Shown: piece by piece, positions 28,256-37,566 of the stretch
Layout of the letters: each line of letters opens with the position of its first letter
How positions within the stretch are numbered: position 1 is the stretch's first letter
Assembly (NCBI GenBank): GCA_965228005.1
Contig: CBDDGV010000001.1
Location: 1,426,001-1,490,000 of the forward strand
DNA: 64,000 nt
Source: JBCCXZ01 sp965228005
Lineage (GTDB): Bacteria > Planctomycetota > Planctomycetia > Pirellulales > Lacipirellulaceae
Reading direction: 5' to 3'
Made by a program: the position numbers and the translations under genes
Notes under the pieces: generated by a model
What the model saw: only the letters and a program-made list of their open reading frames with translations
Told to the model about the DNA's origin: nothing
The model's database searches: none

Positions 28256-28888
28256 ATGCCGACCGCAGAATCTACGGGCCTGAGCGCCAGCGTGCTCGTT
28301 CTCAACCGACAGTACATGGCTGTGCATGTCGTGAACGTGCGGAGGGCTTTCGGCCTGCTGCTCAACCAGCTCGCCGAGGTGATCCACATCGAGGACGGGC
28401 AGTACGGCAACTACGACTTCGACTCCTGGCGCGAAGTGAGCGAGATGCGCGCCGAGTTCAAGGAGCCGCACGAAGACTGGGTCCGCAGCGTCAACTTCGA
28501 GGTCCGCGTGCCGCGCGTCGTGCGCCTCTTGCACTACGACCGCCTGCCGAAGCAGCGCGTGCGGCTGAACCGCCGCAACATCTTTGCCCGCGACGCGAAC
28601 CAGTGTCAGTACTGCGGCAAGCGGTTCCCCACCAGCGAGTTGAGCCTCGACCACGTGCTCCCGACCTGCCGCGGCGGCGGCACGAGTTGGGAAAACCTGG
28701 TGTGCGCCTGCGTAAAGTGCAACGTCCGCAAGGGCGGCCGTTTGCCGAAGGAGGCCGGCATGAAGCTCATCCGCGAGCCGGTCCGGCCGAAGCGCAGCCC
28801 GCTGCTGACCATCAAGCTGGGCAACCCGAAGTACTCGAGCTGGAAGACGTTCCTCGACAGCGCCTACTGGTCGGTCGACCTCAAGTAG
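28256..28888 (+). CDS. HNH endonuclease domain protein
   Basis: This 210-residue protein carries an HNH nuclease domain in its second half: QCQYCGKR (C117, C120), LDHVLPTCRGG (D132, H133), SWENLVCAC (N147) and a closing CVKCN (C152, C155). The Cys pairs bind a structural zinc, and the His/Asn residues bind the catalytic metal. The N-terminal 100 residues (VLVLNRQYMAVHVVNVRRAF) are conserved in similar stand-alone HNH proteins of free-living bacteria. The ATG at 28256 follows a long non-coding stretch. It overlaps the MscS gene tail to tail by 8 bases. No restriction or toxin partner is adjacent, so a housekeeping DNA-processing role is more likely than defence. Confidence 0.9.
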   Translation: MPTAESTGLSASVLVLNRQYMAVHVVNVRRAFGLLLNQLAEVIHIEDGQYGNYDFDSWREVSEMRAEFKEPHEDWVRSVNFEVRVPRVVRLLHYDRLPKQRVRLNRRNIFARDANQCQYCGKRFPTSELSLDHVLPTCRGGGTSWENLVCACVKCNVRKGGRLPKEAGMKLIREPVRPKRSPLLTIKLGNPKYSSWKTFLDSAYWSVDLK

Positions 28889-30596
28889 AAGCCGGCTGGG
28901 AGTTGCCCGCGCCGGGCGCCTCGCCGCGGAACTCGACTTCCGTGGCCGGCAGCGCGAGTTCAATCCCCTCCTTCTCGAACGCGTCGAGCACCTGGAGGTT
29001 GAACCGCTGGCTGAAGTCGACGTACGCCCAGTAGTCGGCCGGCTCGTACCAGTAGATGAACCGCAGGTTGAGCGCGTCGCGGTTGACCTGGTCGAAGAAC
29101 ACCCGCGGCGGGAAGTCGGCGGGCTGTCCCTCGTGCGTTTCGAGCACGCCGGTGACGATTTCCAGAGCGCGGCGAACCTTGTCGGGGGGCGTGTCGAGCG
29201 GCAATGCCAGGTCGCCGATGCGGCGGATGTGCGGGCGGCGGCCGATGTTCTCGATCTGCAGCCGGGCCATCTCCTCGTTCGGCACGGAAACCTGATGGCC
29301 GGTGAGCAGCCGGAGCTTGGTGGAGCGGAGGCCGATCTCTTCGACGACCCCGTCGAACTTGCCCACGGCGATCCGCTCGCCGACGCGGAAGGGGCGGTCG
29401 ATGATGATCATCAGGCTGCCGAAGAGGTTTTTAAGCGCGTCCTGCGCGGCGAGGGCAACCGTGAGGCCGCCGACGCCGGCGCCGGCGAGCAGCGTGGTGA
29501 GCGGGATGCCCAAGTTCTGGCCGCCCTCGAGGAAGACGATCACTACCGCGACGATCGCCACCAGCCGCGTGGCGATGCGGATGAGCTGCGCGTCGACCCC
29601 CCGCGGCTTGACGTTGGGCCGGGCGATGAGCGCCGCGGCAATGCGGTTGGCGGCGCTCATGATGAGCACGCAAACGGCGATCAAGAACAACAAGTCACAC
29701 GAGAACCTGGCGATCGCCAGCGTCGTTCCAGAGATCCGCAGCTGCCGCGAGATGACATACTTAGCCACCAGCGGGACGGCCAGCGCCGCCAGGGGGAACC
29801 AAAGCGTAACCCAGTACCGGAAGAGGTTGCTCCGCCGGAACAGGGCGGCTTGGCTGCCGCCGCCGATGTAGGCGATGATCATCGCTGCAATGGAGGCGAC
29901 GATCACCAAGGCGAGCCCCGCCCACTGCCAGACGGCCTGCCGCCAGACGCGTTCCCGCGCCCAACCCGGCAGCCAGTCCACCAACGCCCGCAGCCACGGC
30001 GAGCCCGGCTCGGAGAGGAACCAGGTGCGGAAGTTCTCGCACGCGTCGGCTCGGTACGGCAGTTCGCGGACCATGCGGAAGAAGGTCTGGGCCTCGTCGA
30101 CCGTTTCAGCCGAGAAGACCCACTCACCCTGACGAGGGCCGTCGGGCAACCGGACGATCGCGATATCGGTAGCCGGGATCCGCCAACGCTGCAGCCCGTG
30201 GTGCTCGCCGCCCTCGTCGAGCGACGCGGCGTCGGGAACCTCCTCCCACGAAGGCAGGCCGACCCGGTCGATCACTTCTCGGACGCAAACGATCGCCTCC
30301 CCCGCCTTGTAGTCGTGCAGGTAGGCGGGCACCTCGCTCATGTCGCAGCACTGCACGAGGCGGCGGATGACCGGTTCGATTCTCTCGATGTTCTCGGCGG
30401 CGCGGCCCGACTCCATCAGTTCGCGGTAGGCGAACGTGCTGTCTTCCATGAACCCGCGCAGCATGGCACGAGGGCTGGAGGTGTCGGCCGGCTCAAGAGG
30501 GGAGTTCTCGATCGTGTCGCCGACCGCGGGCGTAGCAAGGGTCAGCAGCAACGCAGCGGCAAGGAACCGGGCGTGGTTTAGCAGTAATCGTGACAA
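28881..30596 (-). CDS. MscS-family mechanosensitive ion channel with extended N-terminus
   Basis: This 571-residue membrane protein has a periplasmic N-terminal domain (about 25-215) followed by several membrane segments. The MscS pore helix is the Gly/Ala-rich LLAGAGVGGLTVALAAQDALKNLFG, and the beta domain (RVGERIAVGKFDGVVEEIGLRSTKLRLLTG, SVPNEEM) follows. Such channels release solutes when membrane tension rises. I chose the TTG at 30594-30596, preceded by a GAGG ribosome-binding sequence and giving a clean signal peptide (MSRLLLNHARFLAAALLLTL); the longer TTG start at 30659 adds a basic stretch. The N-terminal domain is specific to larger MscS members and may sense envelope signals. Confidence 0.92.
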   Translation of the reverse strand: MSRLLLNHARFLAAALLLTLATPAVGDTIENSPLEPADTSSPRAMLRGFMEDSTFAYRELMESGRAAENIERIEPVIRRLVQCCDMSEVPAYLHDYKAGEAIVCVREVIDRVGLPSWEEVPDAASLDEGGEHHGLQRWRIPATDIAIVRLPDGPRQGEWVFSAETVDEAQTFFRMVRELPYRADACENFRTWFLSEPGSPWLRALVDWLPGWARERVWRQAVWQWAGLALVIVASIAAMIIAYIGGGSQAALFRRSNLFRYWVTLWFPLAALAVPLVAKYVISRQLRISGTTLAIARFSCDLLFLIAVCVLIMSAANRIAAALIARPNVKPRGVDAQLIRIATRLVAIVAVVIVFLEGGQNLGIPLTTLLAGAGVGGLTVALAAQDALKNLFGSLMIIIDRPFRVGERIAVGKFDGVVEEIGLRSTKLRLLTGHQVSVPNEEMARLQIENIGRRPHIRRIGDLALPLDTPPDKVRRALEIVTGVLETHEGQPADFPPRVFFDQVNRDALNLRFIYWYEPADYWAYVDFSQRFNLQVLDAFEKEGIELALPATEVEFRGEAPGAGNSQPAST

Positions 30597-30677
30597 GCGG
30601 CGCCTCGGCTGGGGAAAGAGTGCTTTCTCCAGCCTAGTACGGGGCGGGGCGGCTACCAACCTCGATCGGCGGTCCGC

Positions 30678-31688
30678 TCAGAGCTGCGCGGGCATCTCGC
30701 CGCCCGCGGCGGTAGACAAGGCCTGCCAAACGTTACGATCGACATCGTCGGAAGCGAAACGGACCGCCCCGTCGGCCAGGGCGACGTTCACTCCGCCGGG
30801 GTGGTTGCTGCGGGCGGCCCGCCAGCCGTAGGGCGTGAACAGCCGTTCCAGCCCTCCGCCGAAGGCGACGCCCATGCAATCGGCCACTTTCGAGTTCGGC
30901 GTCTCGTAATGGTTGTACAGAGCGCACCGGAATTCACCGTTGGCCCAAGAGAACCCCCGGGGGTCGGTGACGTTCCAGCTGGCGGAGGCCTCGCAGCGGG
31001 CCTCGGTCAGCGGCGACGACTGCACGAACTTGTACTCCGTGCGCACGTCGTGCGGCGCATCGCCGGGCTCCCCGAGGATGCTCTCGGACGCCAGGACCGT
31101 GTTGCTCAAGCCGTCCTCGATATCCGCGGGCCGCATCTGGGAATTGACGAAGAACACCCCGTCCGTTTCGATCGGCGAGCCATCGCCGCCGCTGCCGGCG
31201 TTCACGGCGTAGTTGGTCGGCCCGAACTTCTCGGTAACGCGTGCGGCGGAATCGCTCGGGCAAAGGAAGACGTCGATCACCACGGCGACGCCCTCGCGGT
31301 TCTCTGTCGTGACGTCGAAGCTCGAACCGGAGTAGAGCGGCTTCTCGAGATCGAGCGAGTCGTAGACCGTCGTGCTTTCGAGGTACGGCGTGAGCGCGGC
31401 CAAGGCCGACCAGCGGTAGAACGTCCACGGGGAGAACGCCGAGTCGGGCGACTCGCGGGAGACGCTGCCGGCCGGGAACGATGTCTGCGCCGTGACGTAG
31501 TTCTGGGCCGCCAAACCGATCTGCCGGAGGTTGTTCGTGCACGCGGAGCGGCGGGACGCCTCGCGGGAGGACTGGATGGCCGGCAGCAGCAGGGAGATCA
31601 GCAAGCCGATGATGGCGATCACGACGAGCAGCTCGACCAGCGTGAAGCCGGCAAGGCTCGTGTTCGTTGCGTGGCGTCGGCTGTTCAT
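30678..31688 (-). CDS. DUF1559 domain pseudopilin-like protein
   Basis: This 336-residue protein has a type IV pilin-like leader, SLAGFTLVELLVVIAIIGLL, with processing expected after the Gly at about residue 14. The DUF1559 domain follows (SREASRRSACTNNLRQIGLAAQNY) and ends with the family signature HPGGVNVALADGAVRF. DUF1559 proteins are greatly expanded in planctomycetes and are thought to form or decorate surface filaments. The start at 31688 has GGAGTG upstream. It lies 44 bases downstream of the PEP-CTERM gene in the same direction, so the two are probably co-transcribed. Confidence 0.95.
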   Translation of the reverse strand: MNSRRHATNTSLAGFTLVELLVVIAIIGLLISLLLPAIQSSREASRRSACTNNLRQIGLAAQNYVTAQTSFPAGSVSRESPDSAFSPWTFYRWSALAALTPYLESTTVYDSLDLEKPLYSGSSFDVTTENREGVAVVIDVFLCPSDSAARVTEKFGPTNYAVNAGSGGDGSPIETDGVFFVNSQMRPADIEDGLSNTVLASESILGEPGDAPHDVRTEYKFVQSSPLTEARCEASASWNVTDPRGFSWANGEFRCALYNHYETPNSKVADCMGVAFGGGLERLFTPYGWRAARSNHPGGVNVALADGAVRFASDDVDRNVWQALSTAAGGEMPAQL

Positions 31689-31732
31689 GGCACTCCGGTG
31701 CTGCTGGATTGAATCCGTCCATGGTCTACAGC

Positions 31733-32938
31733 TCACCGCCGTCTGGTCGAGAGCGTCACAGCAAACAGGAGCAAGAGGACGCCGCCCGGCTCGGGTACCG
31801 CGGCGACCGGCGACAGCACGGGCGGCGTCATAGCGATGCCGCTAAGCGGTGGGAGCCCGTCGATAGGCGTGCCCAGCAGATTGCCCTGCAGGTCGTACTC
31901 CAGTATCCCAGCGATGTTGTCCGGTCGGCGTGCCGAACTGAGCAGGCTCACCAGCAGCGTGCCGTTGTCCGAGAGCATCATCTCCGACGGGAAGTTGCTG
32001 AACGGGTCGACCACCACGGGCGGCAGGCTCGCGAAGAGCTCGGGGTCGGAGCCGTCGAGGTCGAACCGCCACAGGCTGTTTCCTGCGAAGTCGGCCACGA
32101 GCAGGTCGGCGAGTTCTCCAAAATTGGCTTCCAATATCCCCGCATCCGCCGCGTCCACCGTGCCGCTGCCGTCGAGGTCGCCGGGGCCGGCGGCGCCAAA
32201 GCCGCGCTGCAGGGCGAGCAAGTCCGCGACGTCGGCGTCCGAGTCGGCGTCGGTGTCTCCCGCGGAGGGGATCGAGAGCATGTTGCCGCCCAGGAAGAGC
32301 GGCGTCGACAACGTGGACAGGATCTCCGTGGCGACGCCGTTCTCGATCGAGAACACGGCCGTCGGCCCGCCGCCCTCGGTGTTGCCGACCTGGGCGAAGA
32401 CCTGCCCCGTCGGCGCGACCTGCACCGCGCTAATGAATCCACTGCCAGAAAACGACAGCCCCGCCGCCACGTCGGGGTTGGCGACGCCGGTCACCGGGTT
32501 CCACGAGGAGACCCTTCCGGTGTTGTCCCCGGCGAGCAGGTTACCCGCGCCGTCAAACACCAAGGAGTTCACCCCTCCGGCAAGCACGGCGAACTCGCCC
32601 GCTGCCCCGCCCGAGGGAGACGGCAGCGGCGTGCCGTCGGGTGCATAATGCATGATCGTGCCGAGCAGCGTGCTGACAAAGATGTTGCCGCTGGCCGGGT
32701 CGACCGCCACGTCGGTCGGGAAGATCGGCCCGCCCGCTTCGAGCGGCAAGAAGGACGAAGCCGTGCCCGCGTCCAGGTCGATCTTGAACAAGCCCGAAAG
32801 GGTCGGATCAGGATCACCCGCTTCGGGGGCAAAGATGCTCGTGGCGAGCAGCTCCTGGGCTTGAGCGGAGGGCGAACAAACGGCGGTTGCGGCTGCCAGC
32901 AACAGCAGGAGCCCTCGCCGCACTGTGGTGGGCATCAT
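31733..32938 (-). CDS. Secreted PEP-CTERM protein with propeller-like strands and dockerin-like repeats
   Basis: This 401-residue exported protein has a signal peptide (LLLLLAAATAVCSPSAQAQ). Its N-terminal half has repeating beta segments of the propeller kind (IFPTDVAVDPASGNIFVS, NSLVFDGAGNLLAG, ISAVQVAPTGQVFAQ). A pair of calcium-binding dockerin-like repeats (DTDADSDADVADLLALQRGFG, then DLDGSGTVDAADAGILEANFG) is inserted before a final propeller-like part. The tail VPEPGGVLLLLFAVTLSTRRR is a PEP-CTERM anchor. It is the first gene of a probable pair with DUF1559. The insertion of the Asp-rich repeats inside the propeller, rather than at the end, is unusual. Function unknown, probably a surface scaffold. 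Confidence 0.88.
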   Translation of the reverse strand: MMPTTVRRGLLLLLAAATAVCSPSAQAQELLATSIFAPEAGDPDPTLSGLFKIDLDAGTASSFLPLEAGGPIFPTDVAVDPASGNIFVSTLLGTIMHYAPDGTPLPSPSGGAAGEFAVLAGGVNSLVFDGAGNLLAGDNTGRVSSWNPVTGVANPDVAAGLSFSGSGFISAVQVAPTGQVFAQVGNTEGGGPTAVFSIENGVATEILSTLSTPLFLGGNMLSIPSAGDTDADSDADVADLLALQRGFGAAGPGDLDGSGTVDAADAGILEANFGELADLLVADFAGNSLWRFDLDGSDPELFASLPPVVVDPFSNFPSEMMLSDNGTLLVSLLSSARRPDNIAGILEYDLQGNLLGTPIDGLPPLSGIAMTPPVLSPVAAVPEPGGVLLLLFAVTLSTRRR

Positions 32939-33047
32939 GGGGAGTAATCTCAGGCGGGCGTCTTAGGTGGGTTCCGGTGCGGGAGAGGACCCGCGCACCA
33001 GATTCTAGTCGCAAGCCGGGCGGAGGCAAACGAGGCGTATCCAAGCC

Positions 33048-33356
33048 TCAGGCGAGCGGCTGCTTTTCCTCAAATTCCAGCTCTACCCCGCCCACGTAGC
33101 CGGCGACAAAGTTGTACACAACGGCACTGATCGCCCCGGTTATGAAACCCATCACGCCATAAAAGACGGGCAGGAACACGATCGCTCCAACCCCGAACAG
33201 CAGCAGGAAGATCTGCCCGGGCCCGTCCGGCTGGTCTACCGCCATACCCAGCAGTGCGAAGGCGCTGAAGAACAGGCCTCCGATCACCCCCATAATCGCG
33301 TGCAGGACACCGAAGACCGTGCCGAGAGAGAGTGGATCGATCCGCTTGAGAACCAT
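33048..33356 (-). CDS. Small membrane protein (DUF3566-like)
   Basis: This 102-residue protein has two to three hydrophobic segments (TVFGVLHAIMGVIGGLFFSAF, IFLLLFGVGAIVFLPVFYGVMGF) and a final segment with YVGGVELEFE. The pattern resembles small bacterial membrane proteins of the DUF3566 type, found near cell-envelope genes. The ATG at 33354-33356 has GAGGAG upstream, which decides against the in-frame start at 33377. Function unknown. Confidence 0.75.
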   Translation of the reverse strand: MVLKRIDPLSLGTVFGVLHAIMGVIGGLFFSAFALLGMAVDQPDGPGQIFLLLFGVGAIVFLPVFYGVMGFITGAISAVVYNFVAGYVGGVELEFEEKQPLA

Positions 33357-33407
33357 GACGCTCCTCGGGGTTGGCAACGCACGGGTATCAAGCCGAAGCC
33401 GAGTCCC

Positions 33408-34469
33408 TTACGCCAGTGCGTCTACCACCAGGTCGCCGACCTCGCTGGTGGTGTAGCCCATCTTGCCGGCGGACTGGCTCTTCATCTTCTCGCCGGTGAC
33501 GTGCATGATGGCGGACATCACCCGCTCGGCGGACGCCTCCTGCCCGGATTGTTCGAGCAGCATGCCCACCGCGTTGATGGTGGCGATCGGGTTGATCTTG
33601 CCCGTGCCGGTGTACTTGGGGGCGCTGCCGCCCATCGGCTCGAACATGCTCACGCCGCCAGGGTCGGGGTTGATGTTGCCGCCGGCCGCCACGCCCATGC
33701 CGCCCTGGATGATGCCCGACAGGTCGGTGATGATGTCGCCGAACATGTTGGTGGTGACGATCACGTCGTAGAACTCGGGGTTCTTCACGATCCACATGCA
33801 GCAGGCGTCGACGTGGTTGTAGTCGGTCTCGACGTCGGGGTACTCCTTGGCGACTTCCTGGAAAGTGCGCCACCAGAGGTCGTGGCCTGTGGTCAGCACG
33901 TTCGTCTTGGCCACCAGCGTAAGCCGCTTGCCCTTGGGGTTGTTCCTCTTCTGGCAGTACTCGAAGGCGTAGCGGATGCAGCGCTCGCATCCCTTGCGGG
34001 TGTAGATGGCCGTCTGCGTGGCGACCTCGTTGGGCGTGCCCTTGTGCATAAACCCGCCGGCGCCGCAGTAGAGGTCTTCGGTGTTCTCGCGGACCACAAC
34101 AAAGTCGATGTCCTCGGGGCCCTTGTCCTTGAGCGGTGTCTCCACGCCGGGGAAGAGCTTCACCGGGCGGAGGTTGATGTACTGGTCGAGCCCGAACCGC
34201 AAGTCCAAGAGCAGCTTCCGCTCCAGGATGCCCGGCGCCACGTCGGGGTGGCCAACGGCGCCCAGCAGCACCGCGTCGAACTGGCGGAGCTGATCGACCC
34301 CGTCGGCCGGCAGTGCCTCGCCGGTCTTGAGGTAGCGGTCGCCGCCCCAGTCGAGGTGCGTCAGCTCGTAGTCGAACTTCTCGATCCGGGCGATCGACTC
34401 GAGGACCTTCACGCCCTCGGCCGCCACCTCGGGCCCCGTGCCGTCTCCGCCAATCACCGCGATCTTCAT
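33408..34469 (-). CDS. leuB: 3-isopropylmalate dehydrogenase family enzyme
   Basis: This 353-residue enzyme belongs to the beta-decarboxylating dehydrogenases (isopropylmalate, isocitrate, tartrate). The N-terminal MKIAVIGGDGTGPEV, the Arg-rich substrate segment LRPVKLFPG, VVVRENTEDLY and the metal-binding TTNMFGDIITDLSG are all present, and EPMGGSAPKYTGTGKINPIATI marks the cofactor site. Most planctomycete members are annotated LeuB, the leucine pathway step that makes ketoisocaproate. Tartrate or homoisocitrate dehydrogenase cannot be excluded from the sequence alone; no other leu genes are in the window. It is a single gene with a 97-base gap to the sulfatase. Confidence 0.82.
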   Translation of the reverse strand: MKIAVIGGDGTGPEVAAEGVKVLESIARIEKFDYELTHLDWGGDRYLKTGEALPADGVDQLRQFDAVLLGAVGHPDVAPGILERKLLLDLRFGLDQYINLRPVKLFPGVETPLKDKGPEDIDFVVVRENTEDLYCGAGGFMHKGTPNEVATQTAIYTRKGCERCIRYAFEYCQKRNNPKGKRLTLVAKTNVLTTGHDLWWRTFQEVAKEYPDVETDYNHVDACCMWIVKNPEFYDVIVTTNMFGDIITDLSGIIQGGMGVAAGGNINPDPGGVSMFEPMGGSAPKYTGTGKINPIATINAVGMLLEQSGQEASAERVMSAIMHVTGEKMKSQSAGKMGYTTSEVGDLVVDALA

Positions 34470-34566
34470 CGTTCAATCCTGCTCGCTCGGTTCATATCCT
34501 CGGTCAGTCGCCGCAGCCGAATCGGCCATTGTAATGCCGGTGATGCCGCGAGGCGAGTGGCCGCGG

Positions 34567-36027
34567 TCAGCGGGAAGAAGGGGCCAATCCCGGGTAGACC
34601 GGCCCTAGGTCGAGCCGGTCGGCCGTGTCCGCTTGGAGGAGTTGCAGCTCGGCGAAGAGCCGCAGGGCGACTGCCTCGTTTTCTGGCTCAGCGAGCACAT
34701 CGAGGGTCTCACTGGGGTCGGCTCGGAGATCGAACAGCATCGCGTGAGGGGCCTCCGGGTAGAGAACGAGCTTCCAACGCCCGTCCGTCACCATCCTCTG
34801 GTGCGAGCGGTATGCGCCGTAGATGGCTCGGTAGTGCTGCTCTCCGTCGCCGTTGACGAGCGGTATCAGGCTGCGGAATTGGATGTCCTCGCCTGCCTCA
34901 ACGCCTGCAAGCTCAAGCGTCGTAGGCAAGATGTCTTGCATGTACACCGGTCGCGCGATGGTTGCGCCCTGCGGAAAACCCGGACCGCAGATCACCAACG
35001 GCACGCGCAGGCTGTGGTCGTACATGTTCTGTTTGCCCATCAGTCCGTGCCGGCCGCATGCGAGGCCGTGGTCGGACGTGAAGACAATCACGGTATTGCC
35101 GAACTGGCCGGAGTCCTCCAGCGCTGCGCAGATCCTTCCCACCTGGTCGTCCAAGTGTGTGATCAGGGCGTAGTACTCGCTGCGGTGGACACGCACGGAG
35201 TGCTCGATCCGCGGCATCGGGGCGAGAAGCTCATCTCGGAGGCTCTGCCCGAATCCCATCGAATGGCGCCAGGGGTTTTCCTTGAGGAAGCTGTCCGGAA
35301 CTCGGAGAGCGTCGGGCGGGTAGCGGTCGAGGTACTCGCGGGGCGCCTGCCGGGGGTCGTGCGGGGCGTTGAACGCCGCGTAGATGAAGAAGGGCCCGTC
35401 CGCGGCGCCGTATTCCATTAAGAAATGCTCGACATCATCGGCAACAACCTCACTCCAATGGCGGCCGCCCTGCCAGTATCCGCCGAGTGAGCGGTCGTCC
35501 GATCGCCACGAGTCCGGCGCCCCCGGGCGTGGCCGGTCGTAGGCCTCGGGGACCGTCCGCGGCATCCCGGGGCGGAGATGGGAGACGCGGTGGAACACTT
35601 CGTTCGCATCGGCCCGGACGTGCCACTTGCCCGTGAGGAAGGTCCGGTAGCCCTGCCGTGCGAGCCGCTGAGGCCAGAGCCTGCCGGGCTCGACATACGT
35701 CTTCTCGAGGTCCTTCGCAGCCTCCGCGGCGTTCCAGAGGAACCGCCCCGTGTTCAGCATGGTTCGGCTGGCGACGCAGACCGCTCCCGTCCAGCTGCCT
35801 TGGTTGTACGCGTGCGTAAAGGTTGTGCCCCGACGCACTAGTCGGTCGATGTGCGGCGTCTTTACGCAAGTATCGCCGAGCGAGCCCACCGCGTCGTAGG
35901 CCTGATCATCGGTCAACAGCAGTAAGATGTTTGGACGGTCAGCGCTGGAGTCTGCAAGAACCGTGACCGAGGCGCCCGACTGGTACAGACAAACGATCAA
36001 GGAAAACCAAAGTGCGATACGGCACAC
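34567..36027 (-). CDS. Secreted sulfatase with C-x-A-x-R active-site motif
   Basis: This 486-residue exported arylsulfatase-type enzyme starts with GTG and has a signal peptide (LWFSLIVCLYQSGASVTVLA). Metal ligands are seen in NILLLLTDDQ (D40, D41) and VFTSDHGLACGRHG. The residue to be converted to formylglycine is C84 in VCVASRTMLNTGR, where Ala replaces the Pro of the standard C-x-P-x-R motif. GKWH supplies the conserved Lys and His. The protein would remove sulfate from polysaccharides or other esters outside the cytoplasm. MiaE is the next gene upstream, 10 bases away. The substrate cannot be told from the sequence. Confidence 0.93.
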   Translation of the reverse strand: MCRIALWFSLIVCLYQSGASVTVLADSSADRPNILLLLTDDQAYDAVGSLGDTCVKTPHIDRLVRRGTTFTHAYNQGSWTGAVCVASRTMLNTGRFLWNAAEAAKDLEKTYVEPGRLWPQRLARQGYRTFLTGKWHVRADANEVFHRVSHLRPGMPRTVPEAYDRPRPGAPDSWRSDDRSLGGYWQGGRHWSEVVADDVEHFLMEYGAADGPFFIYAAFNAPHDPRQAPREYLDRYPPDALRVPDSFLKENPWRHSMGFGQSLRDELLAPMPRIEHSVRVHRSEYYALITHLDDQVGRICAALEDSGQFGNTVIVFTSDHGLACGRHGLMGKQNMYDHSLRVPLVICGPGFPQGATIARPVYMQDILPTTLELAGVEAGEDIQFRSLIPLVNGDGEQHYRAIYGAYRSHQRMVTDGRWKLVLYPEAPHAMLFDLRADPSETLDVLAEPENEAVALRLFAELQLLQADTADRLDLGPVYPGLAPSSR

Positions 36028-36037
36028 GCGGCTACTC

Positions 36038-36613
36038 CTAGCTGTGCATCCGGGGCAGTTCCTCCCCGACCGAGATAATCGCCGCCTCGGCCGCTGCCAG
36101 CTCGTCGAGCCGGGCGGCGACGGCCTCCTCGCTGCCGTAGTGGCGGGCCAGCCGGGTGTAGGTCGTGTGGTGCCGGGCTTCGGACTCGAATAGCCCGCCG
36201 TAGAAGTCGGCCAGTTCCTGATCGTCGACGTGCTCGGCGAGCGCGTGGAACCGCTCGCAGCTGCGGGCCTCGATCAGCCCCGCGACCAGCAGCCGGTCGA
36301 CGGCGCGCTGCGGCTCCTGCTTCGAGACCAGGTCGTTGAGTTTGCGGCCGTACTGACTCGGCTTGAGCCGGCGGAACGGCACGCCGCGTTTGGCGAGCAG
36401 GTCGAGCACCATGTGGAAGTGCTCCAGCTCCTCGTTGACGATTTCGGTCATCTCGCGGCACAGCTCGGCGTGCTCGACGTAGTGGAAGATGAGGTTGAGC
36501 GCCGTGCCGGCGGCCTTCTTCTCGCAGTGGGCGTGGTCGATGAGCACCTCGTCGAGGTGGGCGTCGACCTGCGCGAGCCAGCGGGCGTCGGTTTCGCTCT
36601 GGAGGTGCAGCAT
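36038..36613 (-). CDS. miaE: tRNA-(ms2io6A)-hydroxylase MiaE
   Basis: This 191-residue protein is a ferritin-like di-iron oxygenase of the MiaE family, which hydroxylates the isopentenyl group of ms2i6A37 in tRNA. Iron ligands appear in the expected order: DHAHCEKKAA (E31), the first E-x-x-H in NEELEHFHM (E62, H65), EARSCERFH, and the second E-x-x-H in ESEARHHTTY. The length matches the family. It sits 10 bases upstream of the sulfatase start on the same strand, probably a chance pairing. MiaA and MiaB, which make its substrate, are not in the window. Confidence 0.93.
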   Translation of the reverse strand: MLHLQSETDARWLAQVDAHLDEVLIDHAHCEKKAAGTALNLIFHYVEHAELCREMTEIVNEELEHFHMVLDLLAKRGVPFRRLKPSQYGRKLNDLVSKQEPQRAVDRLLVAGLIEARSCERFHALAEHVDDQELADFYGGLFESEARHHTTYTRLARHYGSEEAVAARLDELAAAEAAIISVGEELPRMHS

Positions 36614-36675
36614 CGGGGCGTTCTGTGGGGCGTGTGTTTGAGTGCGTTATCGATACCGGGTTGTGGGCTTGGTCG

Positions 36676-37566
36676 TCAATCGCCGGCGTCTTCAGCCATG
36701 AGTCGTTGGTAGCGGTCGGACAAGACGCGTGCGAGCCCCGCGGGCGCCAACCGCTTCCACCGCCAGAACAGCCGGGCCCGCCAACCGACCACCGAGTAGA
36801 GCCGGTTCTTGCGGGACGCCCGTATCGCCGCGTCGACGACGTCCTCAGCGGTGAAGCCGGACGACGCGGCTAGTTCCTCTGCCCGCCGGCGGTGGGCCGG
36901 GTGGGCGAACTCGCCGCGTTCGAGCAGTCGCGTCTGAAAAAACCCTGGCCCGACGAGCGTGACATTCACACCACTGCCGCGTAGCTCGCCGTGGAGCGTT
37001 TCGGTCAGCGAAACGACGGCCGCCTTCGACGCGTTGTAGGCGCCCATGCCGGGCACGGCGAGCCAGCCCGCGATCGAGGCGACGTTGATCACCGCACCAC
37101 CCCCGGCGGCCTGCATCGCCGGGACGAACGCTCGGCAGCCGTAGAGCGTGCCGAAGTAGTGAATCTCCATCAGACGCCGCCAGGCGTCGTATTCGGTCGG
37201 TGGTTCCCCGCCGGGTGCGACGACGCCCGAGGCGCACGCGCCGGCGTTGTTCACCAGCAATCGCAGTGCCGGCCAACGTTGCTCCACGTTGTTGGCGATG
37301 CCCTTCCAGGCCGGTTCTTCCCGCACGTCGAACACGGCCGTTTCGCCGCTGGCGCCCTGCCGGCAGACCTGCTCCAACGTCTCCGCGGCGCCTTCCGGGT
37401 CGACATCGGCCGCGATCACGTGCCAGCCGCCTTCCTGGGCCAGCCGCAGACAGAACGCCCGGCCCAAGCCGCTCCCGGCGCCGGTCACCAGTGCCGGCTT
37501 GGCTGTATCCTGACTTCCGACTGCCATCGGCGTTCCTGTTGCATCAGACGGGGGCTCGGCGGTCAT
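36676..37566 (-). CDS. Short-chain dehydrogenase/reductase (SDR)
   Basis: This 296-residue protein has a classical SDR fold: the nucleotide-binding TGAGSGLG (28-35), NNAG (106-109), and a catalytic set of S164 in NVASIAG, Y177 and K181 in YNASK. The C-terminal 40 residues (NRLYSVVGWRARLFWRWKRLAP) are basic and partly hydrophobic, as in membrane-associated SDRs related to lipid or sterol reduction. The ATG at 37564-37566 is chosen because longer starts add unrelated text. The next gene on that side is transcribed in the opposite direction. The substrate is unknown. Confidence 0.92.
   Translation of the reverse strand: MTAEPPSDATGTPMAVGSQDTAKPALVTGAGSGLGRAFCLRLAQEGGWHVIAADVDPEGAAETLEQVCRQGASGETAVFDVREEPAWKGIANNVEQRWPALRLLVNNAGACASGVVAPGGEPPTEYDAWRRLMEIHYFGTLYGCRAFVPAMQAAGGGAVINVASIAGWLAVPGMGAYNASKAAVVSLTETLHGELRGSGVNVTLVGPGFFQTRLLERGEFAHPAHRRRAEELAASSGFTAEDVVDAAIRASRKNRLYSVVGWRARLFWRWKRLAPAGLARVLSDRYQRLMAEDAGD

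Noticed and set aside
28256..28888. The HNH protein as part of a defence or toxin system
   Set aside because: There is no methylase, toxin partner or mobile context; the flanking genes are ordinary.
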